The position numbers and the translations under genes were made by a program. The notes beneath the pieces are model-generated. The model searched no databases, was not told where the DNA came from, and saw nothing but the letters and a program-made list of their open reading frames with translations. From positions 1 through 64,000 of the forward strand of contig NZ_LGJH01000135.1 of the NCBI RefSeq assembly GCF_001298105.1: DNA of 64,000 nt. Direction: 5' to 3'. Positions 21,469-29,384 of this stretch are shown piece by piece (the stretch's first letter is position 1; every line of letters begins with the position of its first letter). This DNA comes from Novosphingobium sp. ST904 (lineage in GTDB: Bacteria > Pseudomonadota > Alphaproteobacteria > Sphingomonadales > Sphingomonadaceae).

Positions 21469-22605
21469 ATGCCCAAGAACGCGCCGAAAGCCTTCGAGAC
21501 GACACCGGCGGTCCTTTGCGCCCTGCTTCTCGGCCGCATCCAGGTCGGCATTTCACGAGCCGGCGACGGCACCTTGCAGATCCTGGCGGCACGTCTGATC
21601 CGCGAAAGCCTCATGGCCGCGCTCCGACAGGAAGGGCACGAATTCACTGACGAACGCTTTTTCACCTGGTACGCAGGCCTTGAAACGCTTTCGGATGGTT
21701 CACGGCCTAGTTTACGCCCGCCCAAGGCCCTCTGCCAAGCCATACTCACCGAATTCCGGCATAGCCCTTGGCAGGAACTGGCCGATGCCTCGGAGAGCCT
21801 CCTGAAGGCATTTCTGGCCCCCACCGACTTTCTGCGCGGCGGGGAACACGAAGATACGCATTCCGTCATTTCGGAAGCCCGCAGCCTTATTGGCGGGCTT
21901 GACGCCGCTGACGATGCCCTGCCCTTCGATCCGGTGCGCATGCTTTTCGCGGCGGCTGCGCGGACCGCGCGCTTCGCCCGTCAGGAAAGAACCCTCGATC
22001 TGATCGGCGGTATCGCGGTGGAACGCGAGGATTTGGCAAATTCGCGGTGGGCGCTGGATATTCTGGCCGGGGGCTATCTGGCCCCTCGCCACGGGCTCCC
22101 CGTCGCGATGCCGATCCCCGGGCTCGTCGTCTTGCCTCTCGCCCTTCCTGATCCGGACATGCCCGGCGCTGCAAATGCGGATGAGGCGGCAATTTCGGCG
22201 CTGCACGATGCGCTCTTCCGGCTCGACCGCTGGCTGGGGGACGCGGAAAGGGATGCCGCCCTGCTGCGCGCTCGCCTTCAGGATCGGCGCAGCAGCGGCC
22301 GTGCGCTTCAGCTGGCCCGAAAGCTGTCAGGGTTCGGAGCATTGAGAGGTCGCCAGATCGAGGAACTGCTCGGCGCTTCGCGGCCGGGTGTCGGCGTGAT
22401 CGTGAACAGCCTCGAAGCTGCGGGGCTGATCGCCACCCATGCTTCACGCAACGCGGCGCGCCTTCATAGCTATGCGCCGGGAGATAGGGTTTCCGATCCC
22501 GCCGAAGTTTCGGGGCTCGATTCCTCCTCGCCAGACATCGAGGAATACGAGGCATCGATGCGCCGAATCGACGAACTGCTGAGCCGCTCCTCCTTCGGCG
22601 AATAG
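21469..22605 (+). CDS. Unknown plasmid protein with C-terminal winged helix-turn-helix
   Basis: 378 residues from ATG 21469, chosen because upstream sequence is promoter-like; the first residues MPKNAPKAFETTPAVLCALLLGR start the conserved-looking part. The N-terminal ~280 residues are mostly helical with no motif I recognise. Residues ~295-350 contain a winged-helix pattern (LSGFGALRGRQIEELLGASRPGVGVIVNSLEAAGLI, quoted as two adjoining parts: LSGFGALRGRQ and a MarR-like recognition helix ending EAAGLI). The overall layout recalls rhizobial plasmid DUF1612/HTH proteins, but only weakly. It is placed beside the replication origin and behind a palindromic promoter, so a role in copy control, partition or plasmid regulation is plausible. 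No function is assigned. Confidence 0.75.
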   Translation: MPKNAPKAFETTPAVLCALLLGRIQVGISRAGDGTLQILAARLIRESLMAALRQEGHEFTDERFFTWYAGLETLSDGSRPSLRPPKALCQAILTEFRHSPWQELADASESLLKAFLAPTDFLRGGEHEDTHSVISEARSLIGGLDAADDALPFDPVRMLFAAAARTARFARQERTLDLIGGIAVEREDLANSRWALDILAGGYLAPRHGLPVAMPIPGLVVLPLALPDPDMPGAANADEAAISALHDALFRLDRWLGDAERDAALLRARLQDRRSSGRALQLARKLSGFGALRGRQIEELLGASRPGVGVIVNSLEAAGLIATHASRNAARLHSYAPGDRVSDPAEVSGLDSSSPDIEEYEASMRRIDELLSRSSFGE

Positions 22606-23189
22606 TCCGACCGGGCAAAGACCGCACGATGCCCTGGCAGTTCGATCCTACAGAGGTGGTTGTCCGAAACGGCTTTGATAACGGACGGTGTGCCGCAAAG
22701 GCGGTCTGACGCACAAATCCTGCCTCGATGCCCAGTTAACCGGTGATTTCGGGCCCGATGGACCGGAAAGCCGCAGAAATCTGCGGATTTGCAGGGCTCG
22801 CCGTGAGAACGCAGAAACGACACCTGGAGAGGGTTGGGGTGCGGCGAGGCTATCATCGCGCTGTACGGGCTTCTGAGGGCAAATTTCGGGGTATCTGTTT
22901 GCGGGCTGGGCGCGGTTGATTCGAATTTGAACCTCGTCTGGCGGTTCGGCGTCGATTTTGCTGCAATTCGGGCGGCCGGGGCGGATCTGATCCCTGAGCC
23001 AATTGAGCGACAACCTAAAATGAGGACGCGGGCTTCCACTCTGTGCGGCGAGTGCGGTGAGGGCCTCATCGTCGCCACGCGGTAAGGATCGCGCTTTTTT
23101 CTTGCGATTGCCGCGGCCGCCAGTGTTGCTGGCCTGCGCGGCCGGCAGTCCTCGCGCTGCGCCCTTCCCTCATTCAGTCCGAAATTGAA
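22606..23189. other. Non-coding stretch between the winged-helix gene and the origin
   Basis: No convincing gene. Open frames on both strands have no ribosome sites and read as composition artefacts. A small hairpin ATCGC-N11-GCGAT with a T-run lies at 23088-23108. The stretch may belong to the origin or to a leader, but nothing specific is visible. Confidence 0.5.
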
Positions 23190-23212
23190 CTTCGTTCTGC
23201 GTTAGAATCCTT

Positions 23213-23235
23213 TTTAGAAGGAATCATTTAGAAGG
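23213..23235. repeat. Paired TTTAGAAGG direct repeats in the AT-rich side of the origin
   Basis: Two copies of TTTAGAAGG begin at 23213 and 23227, 14 bases apart, in the most AT-rich part of an otherwise GC-rich region. This is the likely strand-opening segment next to the iterons. Confidence 0.55.
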
Positions 23236-23295
23236 TTACGCGCGGCCGAACTGCGCGTGACTCGCGCAAGCGTTGCGAGTCGGCGAATTGGGGCA

Positions 23296-23430
23296 TTCCC
23301 GATATGTCGTCTCTCCGTTCCTGAAGTGACGTTTGACGCGTTCCCGAAGGATCGGGTACCTGTTCCCGAAAGGTCGAGCTGGTGTTCCCGATAGGTCGAA
23401 GCATGGCGACAGGGCGTTCCCGGTGTGTCG
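23296..23430 (+). repeat. Six direct iterons, mostly 22-bp period
   Basis: Copies start at 23296 (TTCCCGATATGTCG), 23318 (TTCCTGAAGTGACG), 23341 (TTCCCGAAGGATCG), 23363 (TTCCCGAAAGGTCG), 23385 (TTCCCGATAGGTCG) and 23417 (TTCCCGGTGTGTCG). Spacing is 22, 23, 22, 22 and 32 bases, so all but the last lie on the same face of the helix. This is the classic arrangement for initiator binding and copy-number control. Confidence 0.92.
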
Positions 23431-23551
23431 AAACCCCGGAAAACCGTGGCTCAATTGAATCAGTTTTTCCGGGGGTCACCTGATAAAGGTTCAAAGCACT
23501 GCTCGTGCGCTGCATTCGGCAGGTTCACGCCGAGCGGTTCATCGCAGAACG

Positions 23552-23565
23552 CGACACTTCGGGAA
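23552..23565 (-). repeat. Seventh iteron in inverted orientation
   Basis: On the minus strand this reads TTCCCGAAGTGTCG, within the range of the six direct copies, and it is followed by GC as in those copies. It stands alone 121 bases past the last direct iteron. An inverted copy commonly serves autoregulation or handcuffing in iteron plasmids, but here it is beyond the 3' end of repA, not at its promoter. Confidence 0.8.
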
Positions 23566-23956
23566 CGCCTCCCCTGCGAACCCCTGTTTCCCGGAACGGG
23601 AGGCGTTCCTGCGAGCGAGATGATCTGGCCTGCACTGTTCGCCCCTCAGCGTTTGGTTGGGGCCGCTGGATAGGGGCGCGGCAAGCAAGTGCGCACGTGA
23701 AGCAGGAATGTCGCCGCGGTGCGGGAAGGGTCAGCGGGCCCGGGCATTCCCTTGAGGGCGGGTTCGGTAGAGAGACCGCCGACTCGGCCTCCCACCCTGC
23801 CCTCTCGGAATCGGGATTTGCAGATGGGTTTTGCCTGCCGATGGGAAATTGGATGGGGATTTCGCAAGGGAGCGCCGCAGGGCTTCAGACCCGGGCGGGG
23901 AGTGGCATCGGCGGGGCAGACCCGGCCGGGAGCCGGTCTTGGGTGTCACGCGGGCA

Positions 23957-23992
23957 AAGAAAAACCCCGGAGACCGTCGCCGATCACCGGGG
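23957..23992 (-). terminator. Terminator of repA
   Basis: Reading the minus strand, CCCCGG pairs with CCGGGG across a 16-base loop, followed directly by TTTTT. It lies 42 bases after the repA stop, a standard intrinsic terminator position. Confidence 0.7.
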
Positions 23993-24033
23993 CTGTCATG
24001 GATGGAGGTTCCGCCGTCTGGCCGAACGGGCGG

Positions 24034-25272
24034 CTAGCCGCGAAGCATCTGGCCATTCTTTTCGTGATGGCGCTTGACCCAGCCCACGAACGCACGCTGC
24101 CAGTCGGCGGGGGTTCGTCCCGGCGAGGCGGCGACCCAACGTTCGAACTCGGCGTGAAGGGCATGGAGGTCCCAGCCCGGGCAGTTCTGGCGAAGATAGG
24201 CGATGGTCTCGTCCGTCATGAAGCCGCGCGTGGCGGCATCGGAAAGACCGGAGACCGTGCGGCGGATGAGCTGCCGCGCATCGACGGCGGCCGGTTTCCC
24301 CGGGGAAACAGGTGCGTTGCCGGCATCCGGTGTAGTTGCCTTGGAGGCCCTGGTCTTTACCGAAATCTCGACTTGCGCCGCAGGTTCGTCGGCTTCGGCC
24401 GTTCCGCCCGGCAGCGCGGGCTCGGCCCCGCCCTTCCCGTCCACCCGCCGCATGCGGATCATGGGTTCGCCGTCCTTCGCCGTTTCGACGGACAGGGTAT
24501 ATCCCGGAAGTTCGTCCTTCTCGACGAGCTTCAGCATTTCGAACTTGAAGCGGCGATACTGCCCTTCGGCACCCGACTTTTCGAAAAGAACCGGCATGGT
24601 GATGGCAAAACCGCCCTCGCCTGCGCCGCCGGCATGCTTGCGGGCGACCTTGTAAAGCCAGCGTTCCCGCCCGCCTGTGATGTTGAAATAGGCGCGATCG
24701 ATGGAGAGCACGCCGCCCTTCATCATCACGCCTTCCCAGAACCAGTTCGACAGTTCGATGGTCATGCCGCGCGAACGCTCCGTTCGTTCGTCGACCAGCT
24801 GGGTCCAGCCATCAAGCCAGGAGAACGTGGCTTCCCGGCGGTTCTCGGCACGGATATTGGTCTTGATGGTGGTGGCCACGAGGCGGTCCAGCGCCTGGCC
24901 GAGCAGTTCATAGGCACGGCCCGTAGTCGGGCGGCCGATCGCGCGGAGCAGGTCGTATGGCATGAGGTGCAGCTTGCGGGGCACGTCGTTCACGCCGCGC
25001 CGGGCCATGTCGGCCAGCATGCTGGCACAGTAGATCAGGATATCCGCATCCCAGATCGTGGCCATGCCATAGTCCGGATTGGCGGAGACGTGGACCCACA
25101 GCTTGCCGTCCGGGCTCGTATAGTCGATCGGCTTCACGCGCTTGGACTTGGCGAGGCTGAAGAACGGACGCTCCATCATCTCGCGCTGGTCGCGCATCGG
25201 CAGGTTGGCGATGTAGGGGAGGAACAGGTCGAACTGTTCGGATGTCGTCTCTTTGTTCGGGCGACTCATCAT
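24034..25272 (-). CDS. repA: Plasmid replication initiator RepA, RPA family
   Basis: About 412 residues from the paired ATGs at 25269-25272 (MMSRPNKETTSEQFDLFLPY). The central part matches the alphaproteobacterial replication initiator protein A family: MRDQREMMERPFFSLAKSKR, ADILIYCASMLADMA, MPYDLLRAIGRPTTGRAYELL, TFSWLDGWTQLVDE, ITGGRERWLYKVARKHAG. A Pro/Ala-rich linker (~290-345) leads to a C-terminal domain with YLRQNCPGWDLHALHAEFERW. It should bind the iterons downstream of its own 3' end and open the origin. Fourth in the order parA-parB-parS-repA-oriV. A parS-like palindrome lies inside the linker-coding part (24294-24309), so ParB may coat this gene and influence its expression. Confidence 0.93.
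   Translation of the reverse strand: MMSRPNKETTSEQFDLFLPYIANLPMRDQREMMERPFFSLAKSKRVKPIDYTSPDGKLWVHVSANPDYGMATIWDADILIYCASMLADMARRGVNDVPRKLHLMPYDLLRAIGRPTTGRAYELLGQALDRLVATTIKTNIRAENRREATFSWLDGWTQLVDERTERSRGMTIELSNWFWEGVMMKGGVLSIDRAYFNITGGRERWLYKVARKHAGGAGEGGFAITMPVLFEKSGAEGQYRRFKFEMLKLVEKDELPGYTLSVETAKDGEPMIRMRRVDGKGGAEPALPGGTAEADEPAAQVEISVKTRASKATTPDAGNAPVSPGKPAAVDARQLIRRTVSGLSDAATRGFMTDETIAYLRQNCPGWDLHALHAEFERWVAASPGRTPADWQRAFVGWVKRHHEKNGQMLRG
24294..24309. promoter_or_regulatory. parS-like palindrome inside repA
   Basis: Perfect 16-base palindrome GTTTCCCCGGGGAAAC, identical to the core of the two intergenic copies. It resembles chromosomal parS (TGTTTCACGTGAAACA) with the centre ACGT changed to CCCCGGGG, so it is probably the binding site of the plasmid ParB. 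It lies in the sequence encoding the RepA linker, the least constrained part of the protein. Confidence 0.75.
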
Positions 25273-25335
25273 TTCATTCCGACCGAGGGCCCATGCGAGG
25301 GCAGGTGACAGGGTATTCCGGACACGACCCGGCGA

Positions 25336-25353
25336 TGTTTCCCCGGGGAAACA
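25336..25353. promoter_or_regulatory. parS-like palindrome upstream of repA
   Basis: Perfect 18-base palindrome TGTTTCCCCGGGGAAACA, 64 bases upstream of the repA start codon. Same core as the other two copies. Confidence 0.82.
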
Positions 25354-25539
25354 GGACGAGGCGGATTCGGGTGATTCTTGCCATAATGGCGAGGAGGGCA
25401 GGGCGGGGCAAATCGCCGCGAAGCTTGGTTGTGCAGAACTTGTGCGTGGTTTTTGGCGCGGTTTCACCGCGCCAGACTGTAGAAGCCGCTGCGGAAGCTG
25501 CCTGGAACGGCGCCGATCGCCGCAAGTCTGGCGAGATGA

Positions 25540-25557
25540 TGTTTCCCCGGGGAAACA
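25540..25557. promoter_or_regulatory. Second intergenic parS-like palindrome
   Basis: Perfect 18-base palindrome TGTTTCCCCGGGGAAACA, 204 bases from the first intergenic copy, followed by a half-site GGGGAAACAGG at 25563. Together the copies make a cluster suited to ParB spreading. The parB-repA gap (25,273-25,741) otherwise holds only hairpins. Confidence 0.82.
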
Positions 25558-25579
25558 ACCGGGGGGAAACAGGAGGCCG

Positions 25580-25613
25580 ATAAAGAAAATGCAGGGACAC
25601 CGGCCCCTGCATT
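25580..25613 (-). terminator. Terminator of the parA-parB unit
   Basis: A nine-base perfect stem AATGCAGGG/CCCTGCATT with an eight-base loop, followed on the minus strand by a T-rich tail (TTTTCTTTATC). It lies 130 bases after the parB stop and would separate parAB from repA transcription. Confidence 0.65.
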
Positions 25614-25680
25614 CTCATGTTTCGGATCTGAAGTCGGCTTTCGAAAAAGCCAGACCGGGCAAAAGGAAATGCCCGCGAGG

Positions 25681-25701
25681 GCCGCCGGGATTTCCGGCGG
25701 C
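25681..25701. terminator. Hairpin directly after parB
   Basis: GCCGCCGG-GATTT-CCGGCGGC, a perfect eight-base stem 40 bases after the parB stop. There is no T-run; it may assist the stronger terminator at 25,580-25,613. Confidence 0.4.
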
Positions 25702-25741
25702 AGAAACAGGACGGGGCGCCGTCGCCCTTCCTGCCCCCATG

Positions 25742-26836
25742 TCACGTTTGCAGGCCCCGGCCTTCCTCGTCGAGCTGGACGAGCAGGGCCCGGACGGCGG
25801 TGAGCACTTCTTCGCGGCTCGCACCGGAGCCCGAATGAAGACGCAAGGTCACGCCCTGGCGGTTGCTTGACTGGACCGATGCCATGGGGCGGCCGTGCCT
25901 TGAGGGGATCACCACCGGCTCGGGCTTTGCCCTGTCCATTTCGGGAGCGGCGAGCAGGGCCTTGAGTACATCGGCAGCGGGCAGGGCAGGGCGACCGTCT
26001 GCGCGGCGGCCGGCCTGTTCCCGCGCCAGTCGGGTTGCTTCCTTGCGCACGGCGGCCGCCTTGTCCCGATCGTCCAGCAACTGGGCGAGGGGGTAGGCCG
26101 GCTTCAGCTGCACATCGGCAGGGGAGGCGAAAGCGGACAGGACGGCGTCCGGGATGCCCGCGACCTTGAGCATCTTGGAAAGCCAGCCCTTGGAGAGCTT
26201 GAGGCGTTCGGCCATGCGGGTCATGTGGTTACCGTAGTGATCGCGCAGGGCCTGGGCATAGTTGCGGGCGCGTTCGAGATCCGACACGTCCTTGCGGGCA
26301 CGGTTCTCGAGATCGGCAAGCCGGAAGGCGGCTTCGTCATCAAGCTGGGCGACTTGCGCCACGAACTGCATGTCGGGGTAGGAATGCGCGCGCAGCCAGG
26401 AGATCGACCAGTGGCGGCGCGTGCCGGCGATCACTTCATAATCGTGATCGGCATCTCCCTCGACCCGGCGCACCACGGCGGGAACCTTCTGGCCCCCTTC
26501 GGCGACGATGGAGTCGATCAGTTCCTGGCAGGACTCCTCCGAAAGGTGCGCATAGCTGCGGGCGTTGCCCGGCCAGATGCGGACACGGGCCGGATCGAGG
26601 AGAAGCTGGGTCACTTGCCGCACTTCGCCGGAAGCGACGCGGGCCAGTGCGCTTTCGCGGCCGAGCAGGGTCGTGCCGCGGGTCCGTTCGGTGCGCAGGC
26701 GCGGTTCGGGAGCCGGGTCGGCGGCGGTAGTGGCATCATCCAGCGGCGTTTCGGCGGTGGACGCGACCTGGTCTTCGCCCCCCAGATCGTCGTCGGAAAG
26801 CAGCGCTGCCAGATAGTCGGATTGCTTGCGGGCCAT
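25742..26836 (-). CDS. parB: Partition protein ParB
   Basis: 364 residues. An N-terminal region likely to contact ParA, then the ParB/Srx CTPase-type nuclease-like fold (VRIWPGNARSYAHLSEESCQEL, VPAVVRRVEG, YEVIAGTRRHWSISWLR) and the helix-turn-helix domain (FRLADLENRARKDVSDLERA, MTRMAERLKLSKGWLSKMLK). The GTRRHW stretch corresponds to the GxRR nucleotide-binding motif. GAGGTAAG precedes ATG 26836. It lies 94 bases downstream of parA and should bind the three GTTTCCCCGGGGAAAC sites. A paralogue without parA is present at 38,809. Confidence 0.95.
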   Translation of the reverse strand: MARKQSDYLAALLSDDDLGGEDQVASTAETPLDDATTAADPAPEPRLRTERTRGTTLLGRESALARVASGEVRQVTQLLLDPARVRIWPGNARSYAHLSEESCQELIDSIVAEGGQKVPAVVRRVEGDADHDYEVIAGTRRHWSISWLRAHSYPDMQFVAQVAQLDDEAAFRLADLENRARKDVSDLERARNYAQALRDHYGNHMTRMAERLKLSKGWLSKMLKVAGIPDAVLSAFASPADVQLKPAYPLAQLLDDRDKAAAVRKEATRLAREQAGRRADGRPALPAADVLKALLAAPEMDRAKPEPVVIPSRHGRPMASVQSSNRQGVTLRLHSGSGASREEVLTAVRALLVQLDEEGRGLQT

Positions 26837-26930
26837 GGCTTACCTCGAAGGACGCGCGAGATGGAGAGGTTTGAACATAAGGCGAACAAAGTCGCCGTCT
26901 GAGAGGTTTTTTCCGATGCAGGGCAGTGGC

Positions 26931-28124
26931 TTAGCCATTGACGAGAAGTTCCTCGTCAACCCGCTGCGAGCGGCCCCAGCTGGTGCGGACGAGCTGCTCG
27001 ATCTGGCCCATGGCTTCATCGAGATTGGCCTTGCAGCGCTTATGCGTACGGGGCGTGCCGATCGGCTTTTCCAGTTCGTAGACGGTCATCATGCGCAAGG
27101 CCGCATGGCTGATCTCGGCGCTCTCCAGGATGGGCACGGGAAGCAGAGCCGGTCCGAAAGTCTGCTCCATGATGGTGCGGACCATGTCGTGGCTGGGATC
27201 GTTGCCGTCGAACTTCGAGCAGATCAGGCGCACGAAGGAATAGTCCACCGAGATGCCCGCGCCCACGAGCTGTTCGAGCACCTGATCCATCATCGACAGG
27301 AACTGTACGGTCGAGCAGAAGTCCGGCGTCGTGGCTGCGAGCGGAACGAGCAGGGCATTGGCTGCCTGCATCACCGCAAGCGAGATCGTGCCCAGTGCCG
27401 GCGGCGGATCGAGGATCACCACGTCGTAATCCCGCGCGAGATCCATGAGGCCCGCCTTGAGCTTGCGGAAGCGGGCGGCCAGAACGGACTGTCCGTCCGA
27501 ACCCGCAGCCGCCAGTTCGTATTCCACATCGAACAGTTCGAGGTTCGACGGGATCAGGTCCACGTTCGGCCACGGCGTGCGCTTGACGGCATAGAGCAGG
27601 TCGGCCTGCGTCGGGTCGATCGAGAGATAGGGGTAGAGCGTCTCTTCGCGGGTGATGTTGAAATGCGGGTTGAAGCCGAACAGCGTCGTCGTGGTCGCCT
27701 GGCTATCGCAATCCACCACCAGCACGCGGTAGCCTTGCACCGCGAAATAGTGCGCGAGGTGCGTCGTGACCGTGGACTTGCCGACGCCGCCCTTGAAGTT
27801 CTGGACCGCGATCATGGCGGGAACGTCGAGCGGGGCACGGGCGGGCGAGGCGCCCAGCACTTCGCGCATGTGCAGCATTTCCTCGACCGTATAGCCGAGC
27901 CGGCGTCCGTTTCCGGCAGCCGGAGGTGGCGGCAGGCGTCCGTCGTCTTCGGCCATGCGAATGCGATTCGTGGAGCAGCCCAGCAGGGTCGCCGCTTCGG
28001 CGATTCCGAAACGGACATTGAGACCCTTGCGGCTTTCAGGCAGGAAAGCCTTGCGCCGCAGCCGCTCGATCATCTTTTCGCCGGCCTGAGCCATCTCGGC
28101 AATACGCTCGACTTGTGAATGCAT
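26931..28124 (-). CDS. parA: Partition ATPase ParA (type Ia, with N-terminal DNA-binding domain)
   Basis: 397 residues. The N-terminal ~110 residues hold a MerR-like winged helix (FGIAEAATLLGCSTNRIRMAEDD), which type Ia ParA proteins use to repress their own promoter. The ATPase part has the deviant Walker A FKGGVGKST near residue 115, Walker A' VLVVDCDSQATTT and Walker B DVVILDPPPALGTISL. It drives segregation of the replicon with ParB and parS. First gene of the minus-strand replication/partition set. The upstream region contains TGAAC/GTTCA repeats that may be its operator. Confidence 0.95.
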   Translation of the reverse strand: MHSQVERIAEMAQAGEKMIERLRRKAFLPESRKGLNVRFGIAEAATLLGCSTNRIRMAEDDGRLPPPPAAGNGRRLGYTVEEMLHMREVLGASPARAPLDVPAMIAVQNFKGGVGKSTVTTHLAHYFAVQGYRVLVVDCDSQATTTTLFGFNPHFNITREETLYPYLSIDPTQADLLYAVKRTPWPNVDLIPSNLELFDVEYELAAAGSDGQSVLAARFRKLKAGLMDLARDYDVVILDPPPALGTISLAVMQAANALLVPLAATTPDFCSTVQFLSMMDQVLEQLVGAGISVDYSFVRLICSKFDGNDPSHDMVRTIMEQTFGPALLPVPILESAEISHAALRMMTVYELEKPIGTPRTHKRCKANLDEAMGQIEQLVRTSWGRSQRVDEELLVNG

Positions 28125-28190
28125 GTTCTGCCCGCAATATACTTTTGAACGATTTTGCAGGTATATGCATGAACCGATGTTCAGTCGAGC
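28125..28190 (-). promoter_or_regulatory. parA promoter/operator region
   Basis: Contains the inverted repeat TGAAC-CGAT-GTTCA (28170-28183), a further TGAACGAT half-site at 28146 and a GTTC at the start codon. A TATATT hexamer on the minus strand (28136-28141) could be the -10 box. Autorepression by ParA is the expected mode for type Ia systems; the site assignment is inferred. Confidence 0.5.
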
Positions 28191-28320
28191 ACAAATACAG
28201 GAAACAGAATGCCGATTTGAACGGTCTGTGGATATTGAGTCTGCAACGGCATTCGCGGTGCCGAAAGTTCACCGCCTCGTCTGACGGGCTGCGCAGGTGT
28301 TCAAATCGCGCGCCAGCGCC

Positions 28321-29322
28321 TCACCATTGCGAATCCTCCGCGGGGCCTGACTCTTCCTGCCACTGCGTGAAATGCGGCAGGATCTCCTCGGGAATCTCGG
28401 CCCGAAAGGCTGCGTCCATCGGATAGTGAGGCATGGCTTCGGCCACCGCGTCCAGCAATGCGAGGCCCTGAACGCGGTCCTTAGGGCGCTTGAGCGGGTT
28501 GCGCTTCGCCTGCGCGGCCATCCACAGCTTGTGAAGCGCGAACCAGCGCGGGTCCGGCGCAACGATCCGTGCCGGGGAACCATCGCGGCAACCCACCACC
28601 TGATCCACCGGACGGCCAAGCAGCAGCCATTCCTGTTCGGGCAGGGGAACCGGCCGGGGCTGGTCCCTTCCGCCGAGGGTGGCGGCACGCGAGGGCGCCA
28701 CCAGCAGTTCCACTTCATAGGCGCGGGCGTTGCGCGCCTGGAAATCGCGCTCGGCATTGATCGTGAAAGTCGAATCCACCGCCTTGAGCATGTCCCATAC
28801 CCGCCGCTCGTTCTCCTGCGCCGAGCGGGAAACCCAGGCGAGGTCGAAATCTTCCGTCTCGTCGGGCAGATCGATCCTGCCGTTGGCCTCGACCATGTAG
28901 GCGGCGATCGCATTGGTGCCCACGACCAGCAGGTGCGAACCGAGCAGGGCACGCCGGTCGCACTCGCGCAGGATCGGTCCGGCGTCAGATGACAGCAGCG
29001 GCAGACGAAGCGCGCGGTAGAGTGCGGCGCTTTCGGCAAGGGCGGGGCGGAGGCCGCGGATGCGCTCCTTCAGGGCATCCTTGCGCGAATGATAGTCATG
29101 GAATTCGGCTTCGCGTTCCGGCGTCAGCGGGCCGAGGCTCTTGCCGTTGCCGCCGCGATCGAAGATGCGGTAGAGATATTCGCGGCCGCTGACCGTCTTG
29201 CGCCGCAGATCGTAGGGAAGGGCGGCCAGGTCGCGCTCGGCGTCGATCCATACCTCGTAGCGCTGGCGCAAGTTTACCAGCAGGCGCGATTGTTCGTCAC
29301 TGAAGGGGCGGATGCGGGGCAT
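28321..29322 (-). CDS. Nucleotidyltransferase-fold protein, GSU2403/NTP_transf_8 type
   Basis: 333 residues. The nucleotidyltransferase core is visible in the middle: SHLLVVGTNAIAAYMVEANG followed by DETEDFDLAW, where TEDFDL supplies the acidic metal ligands. The C-terminal half (PRWFALHKLWMAAQAKRNPLKRPKDRVQGLALLDAV) is the helical part of this family. The N-terminal ~100 residues are helical and Arg/Glu-rich. Related proteins are found on plasmids and islands; some nucleotidyltransferase-fold relatives are antitoxins or toxins, but none is shown for this branch. No partner gene overlaps it. The start at 29322 lies immediately beside a 13-base inverted repeat, so tight regulation is likely. 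Confidence 0.75.
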   Translation of the reverse strand: MPRIRPFSDEQSRLLVNLRQRYEVWIDAERDLAALPYDLRRKTVSGREYLYRIFDRGGNGKSLGPLTPEREAEFHDYHSRKDALKERIRGLRPALAESAALYRALRLPLLSSDAGPILRECDRRALLGSHLLVVGTNAIAAYMVEANGRIDLPDETEDFDLAWVSRSAQENERRVWDMLKAVDSTFTINAERDFQARNARAYEVELLVAPSRAATLGGRDQPRPVPLPEQEWLLLGRPVDQVVGCRDGSPARIVAPDPRWFALHKLWMAAQAKRNPLKRPKDRVQGLALLDAVAEAMPHYPMDAAFRAEIPEEILPHFTQWQEESGPAEDSQW

Positions 29323-29326
29323 GAAC

Positions 29327-29370
29327 GTTTATCCCACAAATATCGGATACGGTAAAGTTGTGGGATAAAC
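29327..29370. promoter_or_regulatory. 13-bp inverted repeat at the nucleotidyltransferase start
   Basis: Perfect arms GTTTATCCCACAA (29327-29339) and TTGTGGGATAAAC (29358-29370) are separated by 18 bases. They begin four bases upstream of the start codon, across the likely promoter/leader. The pattern suits a dimeric repressor or a leader hairpin; which protein binds is unknown. Confidence 0.7.
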
Positions 29371-29384
29371 GGCCAAATTCCAAG

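Larger units (their letters stand above)
23190..23570. other. Replication origin (oriV) with iterons and an AT-richer segment
   Basis: Six direct copies of a TTCCCGAWAGGTCG-type iteron (23296-23430) and one inverted copy (23552-23565) lie downstream of repA. An AT-richer stretch at 23,190-23,240 with two TTTAGAAGG repeats is a candidate unwinding element. No perfect DnaA box is evident. Iterons next to an RPA-type initiator and parAB define an origin by family precedent; the exact limits are inferred. Confidence 0.85.

Noticed and set aside
23296..23430. Iterons as a possible CRISPR array
   Set aside because: Repeats are 14 bases with ~8-base gaps and vary in sequence; no spacers or cas genes.
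23425..24030. Several short open frames between the iterons and repA
   Set aside because: No ribosome sites, odd composition, and they overlap the inverted iteron and the repA terminator.
29327..29370. The 13-base inverted repeat as a site-specific recombination (dif/att-like) site
   Set aside because: Arms are 18 bases apart, far more than the 6-8-base centre of such sites, and no recombinase gene is near.
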